Shown: piece by piece, positions 33,091 through 44,800 of the stretch | How the letters are laid out: every line of letters starts with the position of its first letter | Position numbering within the stretch: position 1 is the first letter of the stretch | Source: Litoditis marina | Taxonomy: Eukaryota; Nematoda; Chromadorea; Rhabditida; Rhabditidae | Direction: 5' to 3' | Assembly: GCA_964036275.1 (NCBI GenBank) | Contig: OZ038433.1 | Span: 10,395,048-10,459,047 of the forward strand | Length of the DNA stretch: 64,000 nt | Position numbers and translations under genes: made by a program | Notes under the pieces: model-generated | Told to the model about the DNA's origin: nothing | What the model saw: the letters and a program-made list of their open reading frames with translations, nothing else | Database searches by the model: none

Positions 33091-36000
33091 ATGTCATACG
33101 ACGAATGCCTGTTGTGTAAAATCAAATTTGAGACAACTTTGGTAAGTTATATTTGGGTTGGACTTGTGTGATATGGGCGGCCAATTACACATGCAACCAG
33201 GTTGCATGTGTAAAGACAGTGGTTGCTTTTCAAATGCAACCAAAAGCAACCAAATGGCATTAAAAACCGGAAAATGTCCAAAAATTGAGTGTTTGGTTGC
33301 ATTTGAAAAGCAACCAAAAGCAACCCGGTTGCATTTGGAAAGCAACCGAATTTTCTTAACACACGCAACCCGGTTGCATGCAATCCGGTTGCATGTGTAA
33401 ACCGCCGATATTGGCCTTGTTGATGCGGGGTTTTGCCTTGTCGAATCACATTTAGTTTACTAAGTCAATATAAAGTAGGAGTGAGATAGCGCGTGCGTAG
33501 TCCCTCTACTCTCTAGTTGGCGAATTACAATATTGATTACACACGTATGCGATTCACGTAAGATGCAACACGTGATCACGTGAGATTTCTTTGCATACTG
33601 CAAGTGAAATGTATGGTCACGTAAACGTGTAAAACACATTAGATTTTGAAACGTGCAGCATGTACACATCAACAATGTGAAATGTCCTTTCTATAACACA
33701 AGTTACAATATTTATTGCAACACGTGCGAGTGAAGTTTCTGTAGAGCATTTAGTAGACGTACTGATGGTTACAACTATATTAAATATAACTATATACTAT
33801 AACTATATATACACATACAAATAACTACACAATATATAACTACAACTATAACTATAACACAATATATAACTACAACTATAACTATATATATATATATATG
33901 GTTAGAACTATATTAAATATGATTGTAGGAACTAGAAGTGCACCACGTATCGCTCAGTCATCATATCAAGTTAGAGGCCGGCGGCGTGAATGAGCATTGC
34001 TGCTCGCAGTGCGATTTTCGGTGTCAATCCTTAACCGATTATTCGAAGGTTTGTTGATATTTGTTTTGAAATGTTGAAAACTGTGTTCACTGTTGTTGTT
34101 CGCACGTAGATGCTGTTGTGTCGTTTGGGGTAGATGAGCCACCAAACTACAAAGCGTCGGTGGCTTAGAGGTCAATCGATAACTATTCTGGCAGACTGCC
34201 CCCTCTCTCTCTTTCATGCATCGCGCTCTTGTGAACGGTCATTGTGAAATAAGCCACTGTTTAGTGTTTATAGAAAGTTCTCGCGTCATTTATAGGTTAT
34301 TTTGTTTACAATTTTAGTCTTGATTATCTAAATAACTTCATCAGAACTTTTAATTGAAATGCGTGTTTTATGTACATAAAGTTTTGAGTCAGCACGGTAT
34401 CATGTGAAGAACTCATTAAAGGGTTAGGAAAGTTATCAAACACGTTTCAATCAATAACGCTCTACGAAACGGAATTGTGGAGAATGATTTCTGTTTCGTA
34501 TAACATTTGAGTACATACTTTAAATGAAGTCTATGTGATTTGAATATAAAATACAATATGTATTACTCTCATATTGTATTCACTATTTCCAGCACGTGGA
34601 CACGGAAGAACACCGAAAACGACGTGAACGCTTACGAGCACAAATCGACACACTTGAAGCGGCCGACGAACCACAAACGGTACCTATTTTCTAGTTTTGG
34701 AGATAATTGGTTAAAGAAGGACGATTATGTGGTCCAATCACAACGCTTTAGTCCTTTAAACTGCAATACATTCTTCAATTGCAGTTTAAAGGACCGTTGA
34801 CACGAGATTGGTCCACATTATCGTCCTTCTTTAATCACTTTAGTTTTCTGTTAGTTTTCTGGGCTACAAGTAATCTTTTTTCCAGTTCACCGGGGTGGGA
34901 TAGATTATCCGTGGTTACCTAATCCAAAAACCTGTTACTACTTACTATTGTAAATGATCAACATATAGGTTTTGATGTCAACTAAACTAGTAAACAGTTT
35001 TTTATGTAACATAAAATACAGCCCACATTGATTAAAAATCTGTATTCCAGAGTCAGATGCGTCCCCCACCATCATCTAATCATCAACGAAGTCGCGAGGA
35101 TATGAGATCACACGAGGAAACCAACTACATGGAGCCACGGTTTCACAGAAACGGACCCGGAAGGTATAGTCCCCCCCCCTTTCATACCTACGTCTACAGT
35201 ATGCAATTGATGCGAGAGAAGAATGTCACACATGATGATTTTGTTAGCAAGTTGGTTATACGGTTACAGAAATGGATACGAGAATCTAGATGTTTTTTTT
35301 TCAAAACTGTAGCATGTTGAAAACTCAAAACTCATGATGTTGGAGTCCACATATGGATGACAACTATAAACCTCATATGCACCGTCAAGCCTACAACAGA
35401 CGAGAGAGGGTTTCGCACATACCTTTGAAAAACAGGGATCACCGGTGACAAAAACGACTTTCACAGGTATCATCATCTGTGTTGTTGCAGACTGACGTAT
35501 CCTGCCCGCGGTGCGCCCCTTCCCTCCCGTCCCCCTCCCAATCAGGGACCTCCACAACAACACCACGGAGGATACATGGACAATGGACGTCGTGATCTAC
35601 CGCCCGCCCCGCCTCCGATGCCCCATCCAAATAGGGACTATTATGGGAATAGGGTGAGTTTTTGTTTGAAATAATGAACACATCTTGAGTTTCTGAAAGG
35701 GTTGCTCCCGAAGTTTATCTCTTTTCAGAATTAGTTTTTTTTGGAAAACAAATTAACTCTTTTCTCAGTGACGCACTTTCAAAATGTTATTTTGATAGAG
35801 ATATTTTCCAGCCTGATAATGACTACGAGTTACCTTGGAATGGTCGGGGAGGACAACAACAAGCCTATCATCAGGAGATGTCCAGATTCAACAGAAATGT
35901 CAACGACCGGAAAAGGTTTGTTATTGGTCTTTTATTGTTGGTTGTTTCCATTACTGTTTACTTGTTGCTAGAGAGGTATATTGTGGTATGCCTCCCTCTC

Positions 36001-38794
36001 TAAAAATATGCAGCCTGCCATTCCTTTTTTAACTGTTTCACTTCTTTCCGTTTTTTTTTCTGAACACTGGAATTGTGTGAGGAATATCTCAGAAATTGTC
36101 GTATTGTTTACTTGTTGCTAGAGAGGTATATTGTGGTATGCCTCCCTCTATAAAAATATACAGCCTGCCATTCCTTTTTTAACTGTTTCACTTCTTTCCG
36201 TTCAAATAATAGTAATGTTTCACAAAATCTACGCGTTACGCGTTCGTTTGTTTTTAATACTATTCAAAGCGGCGTCATGCACCATTCACATTCGAATACG
36301 CTATTAGTTATGGATGTATTTGATAGGTAGCTGGTAGCTAAAGTTCTTATGTTTGTAAGCCCCTTTCACAAATTTAATGTCTCTACATTTTCAGTTTCCA
36401 AGGCAGACCAGACTACTATCAGAATGCCGATGAGTGGAGGTTTGTAGTTTACAAACAGTTTTAAAATCAAAATAACCTTGTTATAACAAAAAAAGTCGGC
36501 AAGTGTATTACAGTTGTAGTCCGTCTTTTATAATTCTAGTGGCGTTCTTCGGGATGAAGAGTAGTTTTTCTTGGCGAGGTTGTGGTTATGTTAAGGGCAA
36601 GTGGACACAGAACAGCTCTTTTTGGTGTTCATGTAACCCTTGTGAATGAGATGAATCTAGCTCTCAACTGATTCTCATATAGAATAGAATATAATTTATT
36701 CGCATTTACATGCAGTATAAATATAGAATATAAAGTTGTTCTATATATATATATATATAATGTGTTGTTTGAGGCCCAGACATTGGGACGCTCCGTCTCG
36801 TTGCATGGAGGAGGAACGCCAATCGGGTCGGAGTAGAAGCCGAAGTCGTCCGTCATCGCCGGTTCCGACGGCGACGGAACCAAAACGAGGGCTGATAGAA
36901 CGACTCTCGATGAGAAGAAAGGTGTGTATACTGTAGGCCGTCGGCGATATGGAGAACTCAGAACAAGCGTCGTTGCAAAACAGTAAATAACTTTTCATAC
37001 AGCGCGGCTGTCATGGATATTGATTTTCCCTCTCGTCGTCTGACGTCTCTTCGCGGCACACTATATCTCTAGATTTGTTGCAATACAGTTTCGACCAAAC
37101 GCGAATTTGTAACTAACAGAGCGCGTTCCGAGTAGTCGACGGAGGGTCGCCTGCGATCATACGCCGCCAAGGGATTCCCATTCCCGCAAAATTCTCGCGA
37201 CCCCTCTATGTTTTCTCGTGTCGCGAGCCCCCAAAACGGCGACATTCAACTACATTCCGTAGAAGCTGATTTTGTCAAAACTTCGTTTGTTAACAGCTCG
37301 CGACCCCTATTTTTTACAAGGATTTGTTCGCGACTTCCCCCTCTATGAGAGGCTCTGGTGGTGTATGCCTGCGATTCTTCGGTCGTTCACCTTGAATGGA
37401 TCTATATGTTAATCAGATACTCATACTGGTAATTACAGAAAGTTTCTTTCATTTTCTGTATATAAACATCGAAGCCGGAAATAGAAAATATGAGATTCAT
37501 GGCCTCATGGTTTATTATAGATATACTGCCTAAAAACAACCAGCTTGGTTTCTTGGTTATCTGATTAACATGTAGATTATTGAGAACCTTTGCACTTCGT
37601 AGTCTGATCAACGCTCCTTTGTAAGTAGGTTGTACATTTAACATACAATCCTTTGGGATACGTTTTGCCATAGATTGTTTAATAACTCAAATAGTTGACT
37701 CTTACTACTTTCTGTTGTTATATGCGCAATAAACTTAAAGAAGGACGATTATGTGGTCCAATCGCAACGCTTCAGTCCTTTAAACCGCTAACCGCAATAC
37801 GTTTTTCAATTGCAGTTTGAAAGACCGTTGACCGGGATTGGTCCACATAATCGTCCTGCTTTAATACTATTATTAGACCAGAGAAAAGTCTTAGGCGACC
37901 CGCCGGCGACACTCCGCCCACCCCTCCATGTTGCCGGCGAGTCGCCGCCAAATTTCAGAGTCGCACGTCTTCAAGTCATTTAATTCCCCCCCCCCCCCCC
38001 CCCCTATGTCTTTCTGTAGCTTGTCGGATCGTTGACCTTATTATGATGGTATAATAATAATAGAACTTAAAGAAGGACGATTATGTGGTCCAATCGCAAC
38101 GTTTCACTCCTTTAAACTGCAATACATTTTTCAATTGCAGTTTAAAGGACCGTTGACACGAGAATGGGCCACATAATCGTCCTGCTTTAATACTATTATT
38201 AGACCAGAGAAAAGTCTTAGGCGACCCGCCGGCGACACTCCGCCCACCCCTCCATGTTGCCGGCGAGTCGCAGCCAAATTTCAGAGTGGGTTACCGAACA
38301 TTGAAAAGCCACAGTAGTTCGAAAAACCAACTCTTTTCACGACTATCAGAAACCTTTCTTATTTTTAAATGGAAAAGTAAGAAGGCGCACGTCTTCAAGT
38401 CATTTAATTCCCCCCGCCCTATGTCTTTCTGTAGCTTGTCGGATCTTTGACCTTATTATGATGGTATAATAATAATAGTACTTAAAGAAGGACGATTATG
38501 TGGTCCAATCGCAACGTTTCACTCCTTTAAACTGCAATACATTTTTCAATTGCAGTTTAAAGGACCGTTGACACGAGATTGGTCCACATAATCGTCCTTC
38601 TTTAAGTTGATGATGTGTTTGCTTCAGGAGAAGCCCGGCACCGTTGTGAAGACCCCGAAGCAGAAGCCGATGGAGAAGAAGTCTCTGGAGGCGAAGACCA
38701 AAAGAACCCCCACTCCCACGGAGAAAGGCAGATCGAAAACGGCATCGCCGGTGGTCCCCAGCAAGAAAAGTGGGTTCTTCCAATCTTCTCTCTC

Positions 38795-38857
<63 letters not shown>

Positions 38858-41800
38858 TCCTCTCTCTCTTTCTCTCTCTTTCTCTCTCTCCCTCCCTCTC
38901 TCTCTCTTAATACTCTTTCTGTCTCTCTCTATTTCTTCCTCTCTTTCTCCCCTCTTTCTGTCTCGCTCTATAGCTCATTTTTCTCTCTCACGCCCTCTCT
39001 CTATCTCTCTCTTTCTCTTGCCATTCTTCTCTCTTTATCTCTCCCCCCCCCCCTCCCTCTCTCTCTTCTTCTCTCTTTCTCTATATGTCTGCTTCCAGCC
39101 CCCTCCGTCTCTGCCGGCTCCCGCATGAAGAAGAAGGGTCTGCTGGTCACCTCCTCCCCCTCTCTAATAATGGACAAGAAGAAGACGTTGGTTTTATGCT
39201 GATATCGACAAGAAAAAATAAATTTGCCGTATTCGGAATCTAGTTTATAGCCGCGTAGAGAATTATCGGCAAACTGTAGATTAACTTTCGAAATCGGAGT
39301 GTACACAAAACTTATTTTGAGAGGTTTTTTGAGTTTGACAACCGGGTTTTTTCCTGTTGTCCATGGTACTTGGTCTTGGTATTGGGTATATAGAAAGGCG
39401 AATTCTTTATTTAACCCGGTATCTCGTTAACCCTCTCAGTTAACCATTAACCGGGTTAACTCTTTTATTTTGTTAACCACTAAGTAACCCGGAATTTTCC
39501 CCAAAATCCATCGTAAAAATGGGTTACAAAGGGGTTAACATAAGGGTTAACTCGGTTAACGGTTAATGGTTGACTGAGAGGGTTAACGAAATACCGGGTT
39601 CCTTGTGGAATTGGCCATATAGAAAGTGATAGAATCTCATTTTTGTAGTTTGCTCTCGGCACGCGCCCCGGTTGACGACGTTTGACAGAAAAGCAACAGA
39701 AACTACAAACACAGCGGGATAGGGCAACATTCATCGTATAGGCTTTCTCTGGAAAAGTGAACCTTAAAAAAATAGAAATTCACCGTTTTTTTATAATTTA
39801 AAAAAAATTGCCTTCTCGGGGCCTTCGCGTAACCTACCCCCCCCCCCCCCCCCCCTCTTAAAAATGATGCACGCGTGCAACTTGTGGTCAGCCCTGGCCT
39901 CCGTTTCTGCACCGTTGTTACAATTTTGTGTAATGAATGTAGAATATTGTTATTATAATTATTATGTATGTTTTCTTGCAGCTGGGAGCGGTTGTTGCGG
40001 TTGAAAGGAGTGGGCAAGAAGCAGAGTCAACGAATTCAACAGGATCGCCTGAACAAGTTCCGGCTCATGGACAAGACTGGGTGAGGCTTTTTATGGTTAA
40101 AGAAGGACTATTATGTGAACCAATCTCGTGTCAACGGTCCTTTAAACTGCAATTGAGAAATGTATTGCAGTTTAAAGGACTGGAGCGTTGCGAATGGACC
40201 ACATAATCGTCCTTATCTAATTCTATATCCAACCGGGTTTTCGGTAACCTCACCTAGGTTACCTGCGCAGGCATTGGTAACTTGGAGAAGGGTTACAGAG
40301 AAAAAAAACTGGTTGTAAGGGTTAGCATGATAATTGGCCGATCTTTAGTGAAGGGTTGAAGACTGGAACGATGACGAAAACTGGGTGAGGCGTCATATCG
40401 ATTGATTCGTTGCCGCTAGGAAGGGATAGCAAAGTTGCGGAATTTTTATAAAGGATTACGAGTTGAAACAAATGTAGTCAGGCATAATAGCATTTTCAAA
40501 GTTGAGAAGTTGTCATGAAAACGTACGTATGGTGTATTTGACAACAACTGAGGATGGTATAACTTTGGAACTCAAGATTCTAGTTTCGAAAGGATATTTA
40601 TTCGCGCCCAAAAGAATCATTAGACTTCAACTTCTTCTATAGTTTTTCTATGTCCCAGTGCCCGACCGGTTCGATATAGACTTGAAAAAGTTGTTCAGTG
40701 AAGAACAGCTGGTTCAGGGAATGAATTTAACTATCGAGTAGTATTGAGCCCTATCATTCCAGCAAAGTAGTCGAGGATTCGGAGGAGGACCGTGCGGCGG
40801 TTGCCGCCGTTGCCGCACAGTCTTCCCAATGCGTCCACTCGGGAAGTGCGTCGGAGTCTTCCTGCTCCTCCCTCGTCAGTACCATTTGGGGAACCGGGCC
40901 GGAATTGTATCAACCGGGGGCCAGACAGCTGCCGCCAAGCCAATCGACACCCACCACGTGAGTCATTTCCATGGCCAATTCTATATGTAACCGTCTTTTT
41001 CGGTAACCTAACCGGTTTTTGGTAACCTTCAGGTTACCTCACTTCTCACAGTTAGACGGTAGATATTTCTAAAGCTAAATTCTGGTTATTCACCCATTTC
41101 CGCCCCTTCTCAGCAGATCGACAGAAAATGACACTATTCTCAGTGGAACCCCGCGAATAGCACGTAAATGCGCAAAGATTCAAGTTTTTTGTTCTAAGAT
41201 GAAGCTATGGGGGATAAATTAGTCAGTTATCAATACCCAATCCAAATTGTTGGGAAGTTCTCGGGGAAAAGGCTTCTTGGGGAACTGGACCCACCACGTG
41301 AGTTTAGGGGGGGGGGGGGGGGGGGTGATGGAATAAGTATTAGATTTGTGATGTCGAATTCGCAACTCGACTCGAAAATGTTCGATAAACTGGAACACTT
41401 GATAATGCGAAATTTTGAACCCGATTTACAATCCAATATGTCTCTACTTGTGCGTCAATTGAGAAGCGGAGAAGAAAACGTTAATTTGTCACTTGAAAGT
41501 GTCGATGAGGTGATAAGTAAATTATCGGCCTTGATTGTGCCATTTTCATGTGAAATCACGGAGTTTTACGCAGTTGGATGGGAAAACGGGTTATTTTTTT
41601 CTAGAATAGTCACACCTAACTGGGTTCTGATGGCACTGAAAGTCTGTGGCTTTCTGCTGAGCGCTGATAACTATTTATTAGAGCATACATGAGCTTTCTG
41701 AAAGTTTCTTTGTCCAAGTGTTGTAATGGAGGTGATCAACCGCTAACGGAATTTCATACCTATTTGACGAACTCCAACATGTGGTGAAAAACAGCCTGCA

Positions 41801-44800
41801 AATCCATTGGCACGCTGCCATATTCGTGATGGGAATGGCCTCAGACAATTCCCAGCCAATTGGCCAGCCACTTTTTTATTGACTGATCGAGAGAGTGTGC
41901 AGGTCAGAGAGACGCAGACTGTCTTTGCCTGTCTGCGCGTCATTGACCTGCATGCTCTCTCGTTTTTGTAGCTGGCCAATCGCAAGAAATTGGCGCTAAT
42001 CGTTCTGAGCGGAGAACTGTATCTATTAGTTGTTTTCGTTTCAGTCCGGACGGTGATTCTTCCTCGTTGCTGGAGGACTCTACCACGTACGCCTCGTTGG
42101 GTCCAGATGTACCCATCAGCACTCCCCATCATTACGGGAATGCCCTCAGGGCATACAACAACGATAGTGCCGACATGAATAAGGTGGGAGCATAGATTCA
42201 ATTTTCGTTCTGTGGTTAACATGCGTATCGATTTTATTTTCAATATCCCACATTTTGGACCCTTAGGGCATTCAAAAACGATAGTGCCGATATGAATAAG
42301 GTGGGAGCATAGATTCATTTTTCGTACTGTGGATTCGTATCGATTTTTTGGACCAGGCCTCCCTATCGAAATGCGTTTTTTAACACAGTTCAGTGATTAA
42401 TTGAACAAGCATTGTGTGGGGTCAAGAGTCGATGGTATTTCCTATGAATTCATTCACGTTTCTTGGTTACGCTGGCGGTGATCTTCACACTTGTCACAGA
42501 TGTTTATAGTAACATCCTCTTGTTAGTTGATCTTTCATATTCTAATTTGAAGGTTCTGCTAGAGATTGAAGAAGCTAAACAGACCGGATCTACTGGAAAA
42601 ACGAAAACGTCCATGAAAATGGAACCGCCGTCACTCAATCAGCACTATGGTCGGTTACCGGTTACTCAATCTAGAAATTGGTTGTTTTTGGTTTCGTAGT
42701 TATGGGAAGTATTCCAATTCACATGCTTGAAAGGTATTGGGTATTTGTCAATGGGCGTACCATATGTATATAGTATAGTATTTAAATGTGGAAAATCCTG
42801 GGCATTTTGTGGATAGTAGAAGACTTGATCTGTTTTATTTGCAACCGGTTGGTTCACTCTTTCACACTCCAGGTTCCTACGGGTCTTCCCTAGCTTTGGA
42901 TGATGTGTCGATGGGAAGTCGCATGGATATCACAATGGCCGCCTCCTCCAGCGATCAGAGGTATAGGACATACACCGCCAAGGCCTCTTATGCAATAGAG
43001 GGTTCCGAACAAATTTATGTGATGAATAGTGGTCGCGAGTTAAAAGCTGACGAATTTCTTACATATTTGGTTATAAATAATCGAAATACAGGTGAAAATG
43101 GCAGTTTTGGAGGGGTTACGGCTCGCAAAAGACGGATAGGTCGCGAGATTCCGTGACCAATATGAGATCCTTGGCGGTGTATGGTATAGGGGCAGATCTT
43201 AATTGTAGTTTGATCTAGATGCTCAACACAAAATGCGAGTTGCAAACAACAACTGAATCAACTACAAACACATCGGGATTGTGTATACTCTGTTTCACCA
43301 ATCGATGTCCTTCTACCGTAATCCCTCAAATATTCGGCAGGCTTTTTTATAATGATTAACTGATTATTTTGGTTTGAAACTTTCGGACTTTGTAGTACTA
43401 GGGGTGAAGAACAGACTACCGAAATTTGGTGAAAATTCAAACACGGCAGCATACCAAACTTTGACCTGGAAGTTCGAGCATATTACTGTAGAGGGTTATA
43501 TATGGGTGGAACAAACTATAACATGGCTCTCCTTTGCAGGGGGTACTCCCCTCTTTCGAGGTCACGCATCATAGAGGGACTGTATTCACTCTTTTTTTCC
43601 ATAGTCTATATTTTCCCAATTTTTGAAAGTCGTCCGTAGAAACATTGTTGTTATGTGAATTGGGGACAGTTTCAACTTTTACGCGATAGTAGGTACTATT
43701 CCACTAGGGTTGTTAAAGTCGAACTCGACTCGACTCGAAAATTTTCGAGTTGAGTTGAACTCGAAAAGTCGAAACTCGATTTTTCGCCAAACTCGCAAAC
43801 TCGAAAACTCGAAATTTTGAACTCGATTAACAACCCTATATCCCACCTATGTCACGTGTATTCTAGTTCTACTGGCATTCAATTATTTTCCCTATTTTAG
43901 TGATGCGGCTGACACCACTGCGGTTGTCAATAAGAGTAGCTCGACTGGTAGGTCAAAGGTGAAGATGGAGCCAGTCGCGGTGGACAGCCCGCCGCCAGAG
44001 TCCCTGCCGAACCCGCCTAGCTTTGATACGACGGTACGTTCATCCTGTAGTGAAGTCGGCCAAATAACCATACATATGCACAAAACGGGTTTTTTCTACT
44101 CGTATCGGAAAAAAACTGACTGGTTTTTGATATAAATCATGAAGTTTCGCGTATGGCAGCCCCAGAGTCCCGGCCAAACCCGCCTAGCTTCGACACAATG
44201 TGATTCATACAATAGTTGGTGGCTCAAGTGTTTGTAATAATAATTATGATAATGACAACGACGATGGGTCATGTTTCTACTAGTTTTGATCTCAGAAAAT
44301 TTTGCGTTTCTTCAAACAATATTGGACATTTGTGATTGCTGCTGAGCGGTTGTTTTCACCTTGACGGAGATCGGAATCGGACCCGCGTCGGCTGCTGCAG
44401 CATACGTAAACAGAAGGTTCACATAAATTCGGTAAAAGTGAGCATGAGCATTGAGCATCCCCAAAAAGTAAGCATATATATCATTGGAAAACACGATTTT
44501 TCTTTAATTTTACCGAGAATCTGTAACCATACCGCAAAAAGTGAGCATCGCCCGGTCAGAAGCGGACAAAAGTGAGCTTCAAATATCACTCGGTTATCGC
44601 GCATTTCTCCCAAAAGACATGTGAATTGTGAAAACGGGTACCGAATCGGTTCCTAGCGAAAAAGGATAAGTGGTTGATTGGAACCCGGTTGGCTGGTCGT
44701 GGCTCCCGAAGTGCCCGGTCCCGTGTGGAATTGGTCGAGTATTATATTCTCTACATGTTCCGTTCAGATGTGTCCGGAGACGACCCGGTTGAGTTCGACG

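Larger units (their letters stand above)
37735..38481. repeat. Tandem block duplication in intron 8
   Basis: Blocks 37735-38066 and 38067-38481 each contain a family A MITE, AGTCTTAGGCGACCCGCCGG, a CACGTCTTCAAGTCATTTAA phrase, and ATTATGATGGTATAATAATA. Block 2 has an extra 95 bases; block 1 has a 20-C run where block 2 has CCCCCC. Confidence 0.8.

Noticed and set aside
38496..39202. Long + strand frames running from exon 9 into Ser/Leu repeats
   Set aside because: Only 38628-38769 is exon; the rest is the CT tract of intron 9 read through.
41207..41692. A 161-codon + strand frame between exons 12 and 13 of the zinc-finger gene
   Set aside because: It contains a long G-run coding poly-Gly and no convincing splice sites in phase, and ends in ordinary intron sequence. 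The part after the G-run (MFDKLEHLIMRNFEPDLQ) looks protein-like, so a decayed inserted gene fragment is possible, but I cannot support it.
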